A stretch of 64,000 nt of DNA. Origin: Teredinibacter turnerae T7901. GTDB taxonomy: Bacteria; Pseudomonadota; Gammaproteobacteria; Pseudomonadales; Cellvibrionaceae. This document shows, in pieces, positions 9,062-16,877 of this stretch. The position numbers were made by a program, and so were the translations under genes. The notes under the pieces are model-generated. The model did no database searches, had not been told where the DNA came from, and was given only the letters and a program-made list of their open reading frames with translations. The stretch lies in the NCBI RefSeq assembly GCF_000023025.1, contig NC_012997.1, positions 1,968,764-2,032,763 of the forward strand. Reading direction: 5' to 3'. The number at the start of each line of letters is the position of its first letter. Position 1 is the stretch's first letter.

Positions 9062-9116
9062 GCTATTTTTGTAGGGCTGCTCAATGCGCAGGGTGCACTA
9101 AATTGCCTAGGCAATT

Positions 9117-9320
9117 TTACGACCTTTAGTCGCGCCTTCCCGTAACAGAAAAGATGAGCGCCACAAGCGCGAGTCAACTCCCTTCCGTCCATACGCAATA
9201 TCCGGTCTAGATCACTCGCAAGAGAGCGGGGCTTTTTGTATGTGCTATTTGCAGGGCTGACTAAATACGTAGGGTTCACTAAACTACCAACGCAGCTTTG
9301 TGACTCTCAGTCCGCGTTGA
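9117..9320 (+). repeat. Decayed tandem copy of the tRNA-Asp/terminator region
   Basis: Sequence downstream of tRNA-Asp repeats it in degraded form with a period of about 180 bases. The tRNA T-arm CCCTTCC at 9001-9007 recurs at 9180-9186 within GAGTCAACTCCCTTCCG. The terminator right arm GAGCGGGGCTTTTT and the TGTATGTGCTATTT after it recur at 9224-9247 (183 bases later), and the following GTAGGGCTG, AGGGTGCACTAAA and AGTCGCG blocks recur as GCAGGGCTG, AGGGTTCACTAAA and AGTCCGCG. The tRNA part of the second copy no longer folds and the left terminator arm is lost, so this is a dead relic. The rest of the gap to the sulA stop (9321-9560) shows no gene. Confidence 0.7.
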
Positions 9321-9560
9321 CTGATAGACGAAAATCACCCTTGAGAAGTTCGAGCAGCGATTCTCTGTTTACTGTGCGATATGAGCTGGGTTTGCACTAT
9401 CGGTTTATTGGTTGGATGTGATTAAGACAACAGCTTCGGGAGCGGGATACTGCGGTTTTGCTGCAACTTGTAAGATCCCTGTCCACAAAGCATCATGGAT
9501 TGGTATGTTGCGCGGCATTTGACTGGAGGCGCGGGTATGCGCCTCGCCAGTAAATTTTGT

Positions 9561-9986
9561 CTAGTCTCTTGTGCGCAGGAGCAAACCTCGGCACTCTCCG
9601 TGCTGCGAGGCCGCATCGAGTGCGGCAAGGTCGTTGGCGCTCAAGCAGTCTATGGCAGTGACAACTACATCGCTGCGGCCGTTATTCAGTGCTTCCCAGA
9701 ACATCCACTTGGCATCTTCTTCATCCTTCGCATAAACCAACCTGACGTTGTTCAATTTGAAGCCCTGCTGAACAAGAAACTGCTTGCTAATGGGCGTCAG
9801 GGTAATCCAGGTAAACCAGCGATTATTGGCCGACCTGCTCAGATGCGCGAGCATCGGGAGCGCCAGCGCGAACGGTGGCTCGCTCTGAGACATAATGATT
9901 TCAGTCACGCCATGGTCCAGGGCTTTGCGGGCACGAGGTCCTGCCGCTTGCGCTGGGCTTGCTGAATGTAATGGGGTAGCGGCCAT
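9561..9986 (-). CDS. sulA: SOS cell-division inhibitor SulA
   Basis: Blocks septation by sequestering FtsZ during DNA damage. 141 residues; the ATG at 9986 follows AGAGGA and lies 11 bases after the lexA stop, so it is a lexA-sulA operon as in Pseudomonas. The core VTEIIMSQ, FALALPMLAHLSRSANNRWFTWITL and the later LSANDLAALDAASQHGECRGLLLR align by eye with SulA (E. coli ends that block with GFIMRPV and adds about 25 residues). Here the protein stops at TAG (9561-9563) only three residues after LLLR, so the C-terminal tail, which in E. coli contains the Lon recognition region, is missing or different. Regulation is expected to come from the LexA boxes upstream of lexA. Confidence 0.85.
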   Translation of the reverse strand: MAATPLHSASPAQAAGPRARKALDHGVTEIIMSQSEPPFALALPMLAHLSRSANNRWFTWITLTPISKQFLVQQGFKLNNVRLVYAKDEEDAKWMFWEALNNGRSDVVVTAIDCLSANDLAALDAASQHGECRGLLLRTRD

Positions 9987-9997
9987 TGGTAAGTCCT

Positions 9998-10600
9998 CTA
10001 TGAACGGCGTATTACGCCGACACTCAATCCTTCGATAGCGAAGTTGGCGTCGCGCAAATCCACTTCAATGACATTGAAATCCGGGTTCTCCGGCCATAAT
10101 TCTACCTGCGCACGATTGCGCTCCCGTTTGAAACGTTTTACGGTGACCTCATTATCGATTCTGGCCACTACAATATCGCCGTTTCGTACCTGGTCGGTTT
10201 TGTGGACGGCGAGTAAATCTCCGTCAAGAATGCCGATGTCTTTCATGCTCATGCCATGAACGGTGAGCAGGAAGTCCGCTTTTGGGCTAAAAAAGTTATG
10301 GGGTATGTCGCAGTAGTCTTCTATGTGTTCTTGCGCGAGGATCGGGCTACCAGCGGCAACGCGGCCAACCAGGGGTATGCCAGACTGAACTTCAGGAAGG
10401 CGGATGCCGCGTGAGGCACCGGCGATCATCTCGATAGCCCCTTTGCGAGCGAGCGCCTTAAGATGCTCTTCTGCAGCATTCGCGGATTTAAACCCCAGAA
10501 TTTCGGCGATTTCCGCCCGGGTAGGTGGGTAGCCGGTTTCAGCGATGTGATCTCGAATAAGATCGAGGATTTGTTGCTGCCGAGCTGTGAGTTTGATCAT
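9998..10600 (-). CDS. lexA: SOS repressor LexA
   Basis: Represses DNA-damage genes and is inactivated by RecA-stimulated self-cleavage. 200 residues. The winged helix-turn-helix is at about residues 1-65 ([33 protein letters not shown]), the Ala83-Gly84 cleavage site is in GRVAAGSP, and the catalytic Ser118 ([10 protein letters not shown]) and Lys155 (EVTVKRF) form the Ser-Lys dyad. It is autoregulated: two LexA boxes lie 58-92 bases upstream and overlap its predicted promoter. sulA follows in the same transcript. Confidence 0.98.
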   Translation of the reverse strand: MIKLTARQQQILDLIRDHIAETGYPPTRAEIAEILGFKSANAAEEHLKALARKGAIEMIAGASRGIRLPEVQSGIPLVGRVAAGSPILAQEHIEDYCDIPHNFFSPKADFLLTVHGMSMKDIGILDGDLLAVHKTDQVRNGDIVVARIDNEVTVKRFKRERNRAQVELWPENPDFNVIEVDLRDANFAIEGLSVGVIRRS

Positions 10601-10657
10601 ACGGTTCTCGCTCTTAAAGGGTGCAGTATTGGCGGCTAGGTGATACCAAATTTATAT

Positions 10658-10673
10658 CTGTTTGTTTATACAG
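10658..10673. promoter_or_regulatory. LexA box 1
   Basis: CTGTTTGTTTATACAG matches the gammaproteobacterial consensus CTG-N10-CAG exactly at both ends. It lies 58 bases upstream of the lexA start and 105 bases upstream of the first small plus-strand gene. Confidence 0.85.
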
Positions 10674-10689
10674 TATTTGGTATTATATA
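10662..10689 (+). promoter_or_regulatory. Possible plus-strand promoter within the LexA operators
   Basis: TTGTTT (10662-10667) and TATATA (10684-10689) are separated by 16 bases on the plus strand, pointing toward the small genes at 10778 and 11082. Both elements lie in LexA boxes. AT-rich sequence makes chance matches easy, so this is only suggestive. Confidence 0.35.
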
Positions 10690-10692
10690 CAG
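10677..10692. promoter_or_regulatory. LexA box 2
   Basis: TTGGTATTATATACAG is one mismatch from CTG-N10-CAG. It begins 3 bases after box 1, giving a double operator of the kind seen at other lexA genes, and it covers the predicted -10 elements on both strands. Confidence 0.7.
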
Positions 10693-10709
10693 TATTCTTT
10701 GCGGTGCAA
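10682..10709 (-). promoter_or_regulatory. Predicted lexA promoter
   Basis: On the minus strand TTGCAC (10704-10709) and TATAAT (10682-10687) are separated by 16 bases. The -10 sits inside LexA box 2, as expected for autorepression. Confidence 0.6.
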
Positions 10710-10777
10710 CCACATCCGTCACTTGGTTACCCAGGCGGTGGAAAGAAAGTGCGAGCACCCCTTGCTACAGGTTAATA

Positions 10778-11053
10778 ATGGAAACTGAAGAAAAACAGCT
10801 AAGCTCCCAGAAGGGAGGCTTCGTCGGTCGGCATATCCGAAGAGTCAAGGGGCGAATCCAATCAAGAATTCGGGAAAAGGCAATAGATAGAGCAAGGACC
10901 CGGATTTATTTACATGGTAAGCGTCCGGAAGATTATGACGATGAGATTCTAGAGGTCATCGTTAAAGAAGAGGAAGATAAACTCAAATCAGAACTCAAAG
11001 ACAAAACTATAGTCGCATTGCTCGCGGCCTTGGGTATTTCGTTCTGGTCTTAG
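10778..11053 (+). CDS. Small hypothetical protein divergent from lexA
   Basis: 91 residues from the ATG at 10778 (AGG eight bases upstream); the frame is open upstream, but that part spans the LexA operators. I do not recognise a named family. The N-terminal half is strongly basic (GRHIRRVKGRIQSRIREKAI), the middle has a charged motif (YLHGKRPEDYDDEILEVIV, then KEEEDKLKSELKDK) likely to form helices, and the last 15 residues are hydrophobic (TIVALLAALGISFWS), enough for a short membrane anchor or amphipathic helix. It sits 86 bases from LexA box 2, so SOS control is plausible. A second small gene follows after 28 bases. Confidence 0.65.
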   Translation: METEEKQLSSQKGGFVGRHIRRVKGRIQSRIREKAIDRARTRIYLHGKRPEDYDDEILEVIVKEEEDKLKSELKDKTIVALLAALGISFWS

Positions 11054-11081
11054 TGAATTTGCGGCTCAGCGGTAAAAACCA

Positions 11082-11501
11082 ATGTTCAAGTTTCTAACAA
11101 AGTCTTTGATAGTTACGGCGCTTTGGAAGCACTATAAGCGACTAATTATATCCTCCGCAGTGCTGTTCGCGAGCTATTTCGTGATAGCCGCGGCCCACAG
11201 GGATTTTCTTGAGTACGCTCAAAAAATAGATAGCCGCGACTATGTCGGCATTTCCTACGTTGTGAAATGGCTTGTTTACGTTTGCATAACGGGCGCTTTT
11301 TATTGGCTGAACACACTGGGTGAGCCTTCTTCAAAACCTGCTGAAAACGAAGAAAAAATTTATACCATGCAGTCGAATAATCGGCGGTCGGAAAAACAGG
11401 CGACTGTTGAGACTACAGATGTTTTCGACTCGATAAGAAAAAAGGGAAGGTTGCGTAGTCGGGCTGATGTGCAAATGGCTGAGCAAAAGCGGAACAAGTG
11501 A
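11082..11501 (+). CDS. Small hypothetical membrane protein, second gene after lexA operators
   Basis: 139 residues, not recognised. Two predicted membrane helices lie at about residues 22-38 (LIISSAVLFASYFVIAA) and 60-77 (VVKWLVYVCITGAFYWL), joined by a short charged loop (HRDFLEYAQKIDSRD). The C-terminal 60 residues are hydrophilic and basic (NNRRSEKQ, IRKKGRLRSRADVQMAEQKR). With a basic N-terminus and a positively charged tail, both ends are probably cytoplasmic. It follows the 91-residue gene by 28 bases in the same direction, so the two likely form one unit. The ribosome-binding site is weak. Confidence 0.65.
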   Translation: MFKFLTKSLIVTALWKHYKRLIISSAVLFASYFVIAAAHRDFLEYAQKIDSRDYVGISYVVKWLVYVCITGAFYWLNTLGEPSSKPAENEEKIYTMQSNNRRSEKQATVETTDVFDSIRKKGRLRSRADVQMAEQKRNK

Positions 11502-11981
11502 ACAGTTCGTCTCAGGGCTAACTGTGTAGTATCTATTGTGTTCCGGGGGATACTTCGTGGCTAACGCAAGACTGCTTGGAAAATTGAGTAGCATGTGATG
11601 TTACGTACTAACTGTGGCGTCGTGGCGCGCTAGAACGACTGTTTGACTTACCAATTTCCACGTCGTTATTCAATCCACTATTGGTTTCAATGAATGCCCC
11701 TTCTTTTGTAGCAACGGTTTGCCTTTGTGTCGAACGCAAGATTTTTTGAACCTGATTTGATGATTTACATACGATAAGTGTGTATTGTTGATGACCGTTG
11801 AAAATTGTGGGTTAACTGGTTGAAAAATAGGTGTATTCATAGATATCTAACATTGTCGTTGTATATAATATAAGCGGTTATATTGTGGGGTTAGACCAAT
11901 AAAAATAATCTAACTCCAGCATATAAACCGGCGCCGCAAGTTATTGGATGAGGCGCATAAAAATCCCAAGAGGAGCAGGGT
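11502..11981. other. Intergenic region upstream of the psrA-like regulator
   Basis: 480 bases, AT-rich toward its right end, with no coding frame that looks real. It holds a small dyad at 11867-11884 (separate entry) and presumably the promoter of the tetR-nagZ pair. I could not assign a confident -35/-10 pair. Confidence 0.5.
11867..11884. promoter_or_regulatory. Possible operator dyad upstream of tetR-type regulator
   Basis: AATATAA (11867-11873) and TTATATT (11878-11884) are exact complements around GCGG, 98 bases before the regulator start. TetR proteins commonly bind such dyads and self-regulate, but this does not resemble the Pseudomonas PsrA site (GAAAC/GTTTC type). AT-rich context lowers its weight. 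Confidence 0.3.
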
Positions 11982-12629
11982 ATGGCACAGGCTGAAACAG
12001 TAGAAAAAATCCTCAACGCAGCGTTAGTGCTGTTTGCTGAGCGGGGGTTCGCGGAAACGTCGCTGCGAACGATTACCGGTATGGCTGATGTTAATTTGGC
12101 CGCAGTGAACTATCACTTTGGTTCAAAAAAAGAGTTGATTCAGGCGGTTTTTTCTAAATTTTTGCAACCTTTTTGCGAGATTCTGGAGAAGGAGCTTGAC
12201 AGTTTGGAGGCTGCACAACCGGAAGGTGGAGCGCCGAGCGCGGAGCAGGTAATTTCCTGTGTTTTAGACACAATGTTAAAAACCACTACTGTGTGTGGTG
12301 TTAGCGTGCAACGCTTAACGCGTTTGTTAAATTTGGCCTACACGCAGTCGCAGGAACACCTACGGCATCACTTGGTCGCTAATTTTGGTAAAACGTACCA
12401 TCGGATGACCACATTAATGCATAAAACCATGCCGGGCGTCTCACCTGTTGAGTTTTATTGGCGCTTGTATTTTATGCTTGGCGCGGCAGTGTTTACTCTT
12501 TCGAGTTTTGATTCTTTGCGCTCTATTTTGAATACAGACTACAGCACCGATACTGAGCTTGAAGAAGTTTTGCATTTGATGGTTCCTGCTTTGGCAGGTA
12601 TGTTGAGATCACCCCATGACCCAACCTGA
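11982..12629 (+). CDS. psrA: TetR-family regulator, PsrA-like
   Basis: 215 residues. The N-terminal TetR DNA-binding domain (AETVEKILNAALVLFAERGF, ETSLRTITGMADVNLAAVNY, HFGSKKELIQAVF) is at about residues 4-50; the rest is a helical ligand domain. The gene sits between lexA-sulA and nagZ exactly as psrA does in Pseudomonas, and the C-terminal stretch RLTRLLNLAYTQSQEHLRHHL fits that subfamily. In Pseudomonas PsrA senses long-chain fatty acids and controls beta-oxidation genes and rpoS; that role is inferred here from synteny. A ribosome-binding site AAGAGGAGCA precedes the ATG. The 3' end overlaps nagZ by 14 bases, implying coupled translation. Confidence 0.8.
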   Translation: MAQAETVEKILNAALVLFAERGFAETSLRTITGMADVNLAAVNYHFGSKKELIQAVFSKFLQPFCEILEKELDSLEAAQPEGGAPSAEQVISCVLDTMLKTTTVCGVSVQRLTRLLNLAYTQSQEHLRHHLVANFGKTYHRMTTLMHKTMPGVSPVEFYWRLYFMLGAAVFTLSSFDSLRSILNTDYSTDTELEEVLHLMVPALAGMLRSPHDPT

Positions 12630-13647
12630 GTTAGGCCCGGTTGTACTGGACGTTGACGGTACAACCCTTTCTGAAAGTGACGTAAATCTCCTACAAAACC
12701 CTTGGGTAGGCGGGGTAATTCTTTTCTCCCGTAATTACACCAATGTTATGCAGCTTTGTGGATTAACCGCTGAAATTCGCAAGGCCTCACCGAACATAGT
12801 CATTGCTGTTGACCACGAAGGTGGTCGGGTGCAGCGCTTTGGTGGCGAGTTCACGCCTATTCCGGCGATGCAGCAACTGGGAAATCTCTATGTTAAGTCG
12901 CCAGTAGAGGCGTTGGCACTTACCCATGAAACGGGCTGGTTGCTTGCGGCGGAGCTCATTGCGTGTGGGTTGGACATGAGCTTTACGCCGGTGCTGGATG
13001 TGGACGATTGCCGTAGCCAGATTATTGGGAGTCGCAGTTTTGGACCAGATCCTGCGGCTGTCATTGCCCTTTCTGAAGCGCTAACAGATGGTTTAATTGA
13101 AGCTGGCATGTCGGCCACAGGCAAGCATTTCCCTGGCCATGGTGGCGTCGTAGAAGATAGCCACTTGGAGTTACCGGTGGATAATCGTAGTTTCGACGAG
13201 GTGGCCAGGCACGATCTCCAGCCGTTCAAAGCATTACTCCCTAAGCTCGAAGCCATCATGCCTGCGCATATTCATTTCCCCCAAATAGCCTCGGAACCTG
13301 TGGGCTTTTCCTCATTCTGGTTGCAGCAGGTTCTGCGTGAGGACCTTGGGTTTAACGGTATTATATTCAGCGATGATCTCACAATGGAGGGCGCGGTCAC
13401 TGCGGGTGATTATGGCGAGCGTACACTCAAAGCATTGGCGGCAGGCTGCGATAGTGTCTTGATCTGCAATAATCCAGCCGGGGCGCAAGAGGCGTTGGCT
13501 CGCCTTGATGCGACCTTCTCGACTGTATTTCCATCTCGGCTCGAATGCATGCGTGCCAAACGGTGCTTCGAGTGGGATTCTCTACGCGGGTCTGCCCGAG
13601 CGAAGGGAGTACGAGCTCAACTCGAGAGCTTAGTTGCACGTAGCTAG
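12616..13647 (+). CDS. nagZ: Beta-N-acetylhexosaminidase (peptidoglycan recycling)
   Basis: Cytoplasmic glycoside hydrolase family 3 enzyme that removes GlcNAc from anhydro-muropeptides during cell-wall recycling. 343 residues; family signature KHFPGHG (170-176) followed by DSH with the catalytic His of the Asp-His dyad, and the nucleophile Asp in FSDDLTMEGA (about 253-254). VDHEGGRVQRF and IIGSRSFG are further NagZ motifs. It overlaps the end of the tetR gene, so the two are one operon. Confidence 0.96.
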   Translation: MTQPELGPVVLDVDGTTLSESDVNLLQNPWVGGVILFSRNYTNVMQLCGLTAEIRKASPNIVIAVDHEGGRVQRFGGEFTPIPAMQQLGNLYVKSPVEALALTHETGWLLAAELIACGLDMSFTPVLDVDDCRSQIIGSRSFGPDPAAVIALSEALTDGLIEAGMSATGKHFPGHGGVVEDSHLELPVDNRSFDEVARHDLQPFKALLPKLEAIMPAHIHFPQIASEPVGFSSFWLQQVLREDLGFNGIIFSDDLTMEGAVTAGDYGERTLKALAAGCDSVLICNNPAGAQEALARLDATFSTVFPSRLECMRAKRCFEWDSLRGSARAKGVRAQLESLVARS

Positions 13648-14340
13648 CGGTGTTTGTCGGTGAGGATCGCCGCCTTTGCTGAGGCGAAATATGCGTGTCA
13701 TGGGGGCGAGTTATAAAGCTTTGATGGCGAGGTTCATTACAGCTCCACCCACGACGCGTCAAACTACAGGTTCTGTGGGAGTTTCGTAGTTTCTCGATTT
13801 TTTATTAGCGCGCTCGTATGTGTGTTCGGGCTATGGGTTTTGATTCGCTGAAAAAGCTCTGATCCTTTCCGGTTGGATTTTACTAAACTTGGGTTTAGTA
13901 AAATTCGGGGCGAGTTAAAGTTGGGTGTCTTGATATTTAGGTTTGTAAAAGGCTCCCTAAGAATTCAAAGGCTACACTTTACATTGTGAACAAATAAAAC
14001 TTACGGTGTCGAGATCTGTAAAAATTATGCAAGCCGGCACCGTGATAACGTTTGGACACACCTTTCGATATCAACCTCGATGCACTTTCTCACAGCTAAG
14101 CTTCATTCATGGTTTTTCTCTCAGCACATCTGTGAATCCGCGTTGGCTTTATTTTTCAGTCTTTCTCTTTTTTATGGGCGCTTCAGGTTTCTTTTTCAGG
14201 GAGGTCTTGTTGCTTTTGTGTGTGTAATTATTTTTTGATGGCCCAGTCGACAATAATTGATTTAAAAAACTGTCATCAATACTCCTTTTTTTTGTGGAAG
14301 GCTTTGGTTTGATAAGCATTTAAGCAAGAGGTTAATACCC
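13648..14340. other. Long intergenic region between nagZ and mscS, no gene recognised
   Basis: 693 bases. The most striking element is the perfect 12-bp inverted repeat at 13877-13904. A 73-codon plus-strand frame at 14006-14227 is Phe- and Leu-rich but has no ribosome-binding site and low-complexity T-rich DNA, so it is not called. The region must carry the mscS promoter. Confidence 0.5.
13877..13904. repeat. Perfect 12-bp inverted repeat in intergenic DNA
   Basis: ATTTTACTAAAC (13877-13888) and GTTTAGTAAAAT (13893-13904) are exact complements around a TTGG loop. It lies 230 bases after nagZ and 437 bases before mscS. It lacks both a GC-rich stem and a T-run in either direction, so it is not a normal terminator; it could be a protein-binding site or a structured RNA. 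Confidence 0.75.
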
Positions 14341-15450
14341 GTGGATATTTTACAGGCGATACGTACCGCATTCGCGGCTGGGATAGGTGAGTCCAACCTT
14401 TGGATTGCCGATAGTTTTGTTATTGTTTTTTTGACTTTATTGGCAGCGGCCATTGCCGGTTGGTTTATGGCTAAGTTGGAATCCAGGGCTGCGCGAACCC
14501 ACAATCTTTGGGACGATGCGTTGGTTATTAGTGTTAGGCGCCCATTAAAGTGGCTGATTTGGGGGATAGGGTTAACCCTGGCGGCTGAAATAGCAGGCCA
14601 GCACGCGGATTCAATTGTGTTGGCATCAGTCGATTGGGTGCGCCGGTTGGGCGCTATAGTGATAAGCGTGTGGTTTCTCAACGGCTTTATCACTCGTGCC
14701 GAAGCCAATTTGATGGACGCCGAATTCACCCATAAGCCGATGGATAAAACCACGGCAATGGCTTTAGGTAGATTGTTGCGTATCTCGGTAATTATCACGG
14801 CCGTTTTGGTGGGCCTGCAGTCGCTGGGGTATAGCGTTTCTGGTGTGCTGGCTTTCGGGGGTATTGGGGGTATTGCAGTGGGTTTTGCAGCGAAGGATTT
14901 GCTGGCTAACTTTTTTGGAGGTTTGATGATTTACCTGGATCGGCCTTTTGCTGTCGGTGACTGGGTGCGTTCTCCGGACAAAAATATTGAGGGCACTGTG
15001 GAGGACATAGGCTGGCGGTTGACGCGCATCAGGACTTTCGACAAGCGCCCACTGTACGTTCCAAATTCCACGTTCACGCAAATTTCCGTTGAAAATCCCT
15101 CACGCATGACCCACAGGCGCATTTATGAAACGGTCGGTATCCGCTACGATGATGGGGTGAAAATGGGGGAGATAATTGTAGACGTAAAAGCGATGCTTAG
15201 GTCGCACCCAGAAATTGATTCAGATAACACGTTAATAGTTAATTTTAATCAGTTTGCCACGAGCTCTCTAGACTTCTTCGTGTACTGCTTTACTCACACC
15301 ACTGAGTGGGTGAAATACCACGAGGTAAAACAGGATGTGTTGTTAAAGATTCTGGATATTATTCAAAAACATGGTGCGCAATGTGCCTTTCCCACCTCCA
15401 CCTTGCATGTACCGGATACGCTTCGGTTTGAGTCAAATTTATCTGAGTAG
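14341..15450 (+). CDS. MscS-family mechanosensitive ion channel
   Basis: Inner-membrane channel of 369 residues that opens under membrane tension to release solutes. It starts at GTG 14341 with AAGAGG upstream. Four to five hydrophobic segments lie in the first 190 residues; the pore helix signature GGIGGIAVGFAAKDLLANFF is followed by GGLMIYLDRPFAVGDWV, and the beta-domain motif GTVEDIGWRLTRIRT leads into PNSTF. Architecture resembles the larger MscS relatives such as YnaI rather than minimal MscS (286 residues in E. coli). It appears to be a single-gene unit. Confidence 0.93.
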   Translation: MDILQAIRTAFAAGIGESNLWIADSFVIVFLTLLAAAIAGWFMAKLESRAARTHNLWDDALVISVRRPLKWLIWGIGLTLAAEIAGQHADSIVLASVDWVRRLGAIVISVWFLNGFITRAEANLMDAEFTHKPMDKTTAMALGRLLRISVIITAVLVGLQSLGYSVSGVLAFGGIGGIAVGFAAKDLLANFFGGLMIYLDRPFAVGDWVRSPDKNIEGTVEDIGWRLTRIRTFDKRPLYVPNSTFTQISVENPSRMTHRRIYETVGIRYDDGVKMGEIIVDVKAMLRSHPEIDSDNTLIVNFNQFATSSLDFFVYCFTHTTEWVKYHEVKQDVLLKILDIIQKHGAQCAFPTSTLHVPDTLRFESNLSE

Positions 15451-16465
15451 AATCCTGGGGCAATTCAAAGAAGTGCCCCCTAGCGCATTGGTGAGCAAGG
15501 GGTTGGAGCGAGGCAGGTTAGAGTTGAGGTTATATCGTCCGCGACGCTTGCGGGGGTTGGTCAATGTATTATGCGCCAGTTTTTCATTCTCGCTTCGCCA
15601 ACGTCTGATAAGTCTCACCCGTTTAACTGGCTTTGGGTAGCGCGGAGTTGACCAATGCGGGCTGTTCGTTTTCGTGCTTCAGGTCTCATTATTTTTGAGC
15701 AGGAGAGCGCGAAGAGCGTCTTTCCTATGTTGGGGTTATGTGTGCTTTCGTAATATTTTTTGGCGTGTATGTTCATATTTGATTGGCTAGCTTGGTTTGC
15801 GCTTGCGAAGCCATTCAGTTTTTATATGGGGTGTGCACTCACTTGCATCGTTGAATGGGTCTATTCGAAGTTAATACTTTTTGTAGTCGCATTCAGCGAA
15901 TTAATTTTGCTCTTGGGTTGGTGCTCGCTTACCGATGGTGCGAAGGACTTGCCGCGAGAGTATGGACTGTGAGTAAGGTCCGCCCGGTTGCTCAATCATG
16001 GGGCGTTGGCGGAAGCGTGTGTGTAGATCGTCTGCCAAGTAACCATGTTTGATGTGTGTGGTGTCTTTGGGTAGATAAAAATGCCAGATTTTGATGAGAG
16101 TTTAGTCATCCAGTAATTTGGTTAAGCGGTTACCACACATATGAACTGATCCGTCTAGTTGGAGAAAATTGCTGAATTAAACAATCTAAAAGATGTTTTA
16201 GCGGATACGCTCACAAAAGCACGCGCCGCTTTTTGCCTTCCGCTTTTTAAACTATAGACATTAAGTTTATTTTCCCTTATGGTCACAAAGTCCGTGTTAG
16301 CTGTAAGTCCTATTTGCGAAGTTTAATTTTTTACTGGTCATACAATTGTACGAAGTTAAATAATCGCAGCAGTATTTGATTTATGCGCCAACGACCTTCG
16401 AGACAAGGCGAAGGGGACAAAAAAACCCAGGAACTAACATAATAAAAAGTTAAATGAGGTGTGAC
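15451..16465. other. 1-kb region without a recognisable gene, upstream of a csp gene
   Basis: Open frames here (longest about 89 codons) have no plausible ribosome-binding site or protein signature. A GGGGCA/TGCCCC hairpin (15457-15462/15474-15479) just after mscS lacks a T-run. The right end (about 16330-16465) probably forms the cold-shock mRNA leader: CCTTCG/CGAAGG at 16395-16400/16409-16414 can pair, followed by an A-rich stretch before the gene. No known ncRNA could be recognised by eye. Confidence 0.5.
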
Positions 16466-16684
16466 ATGGCTGCTCGAGAACTCGGCACTGTCAAATGGTT
16501 CAACAATGCGAGTGCGAGAGGGTATGGATTTATCACTCGTGGCGAAGAATCCGAAGATATCTTTGTTCACTATAGAAACATCCGTGGCGAAGGTTACCGC
16601 TCTTTGACTGAAGGGCAAAAAGTAGAGTTTGAACTTCAGAAAGGGGAAAAGGGACTTCAAGCGGAAGACGTATCAGCAGTTTAG
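16466..16684 (+). CDS. Cold-shock domain protein (CspA family)
   Basis: Single-domain RNA/ssDNA-binding protein of 72 residues, start ATG 16466 with GAGGTG upstream. It carries the OB-fold marks LGTVKWFNNASARGYGFIT (RNP1) and EDIFVHYR (RNP2), then GYRSLTEGQKVEFELQKGEKG. The RNP1 motif reads RGYGFI instead of the usual KGFGFI. It is monocistronic with a terminator at 16801; a long leader is likely, as in cspA. Confidence 0.95.
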   Translation: MAARELGTVKWFNNASARGYGFITRGEESEDIFVHYRNIRGEGYRSLTEGQKVEFELQKGEKGLQAEDVSAV

Positions 16685-16800
16685 ATACGTTTTAACAATA
16701 AGGACGATCCCGTCGGATGCTTTCAGTTTGCAGTCGAAGGTTATTCGAGTTTATTAAAGCCAGCTCCCGAAACTAGTATTTCTGGAACGGTATTTTCAAG

Positions 16801-16826
16801 AAAGCCCGGCTGATGCCGGGTTTTTT
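16801..16826 (+). terminator. Rho-independent terminator after the csp gene
   Basis: CCCGGC (16805-16810) and GCCGGG (16815-16820) flank TGAT and are followed by six Ts. The upstream AAAG also gives weak function in the opposite direction, toward the end of csiV. Confidence 0.85.
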
Positions 16827-16877
16827 GTGTCTGTAAGATGGGGTTGTATTGAGTCTTGTTTGAGAGTGGCGTCCCGA

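Noticed and set aside
9495-9965. 156-codon plus-strand frame opposite sulA
   Set aside because: The minus strand reads as SulA in operon with lexA; the plus frame is a shadow.
14006-14227. 73-codon Phe/Leu-rich frame before mscS
   Set aside because: T-rich low-complexity DNA with no start signal.
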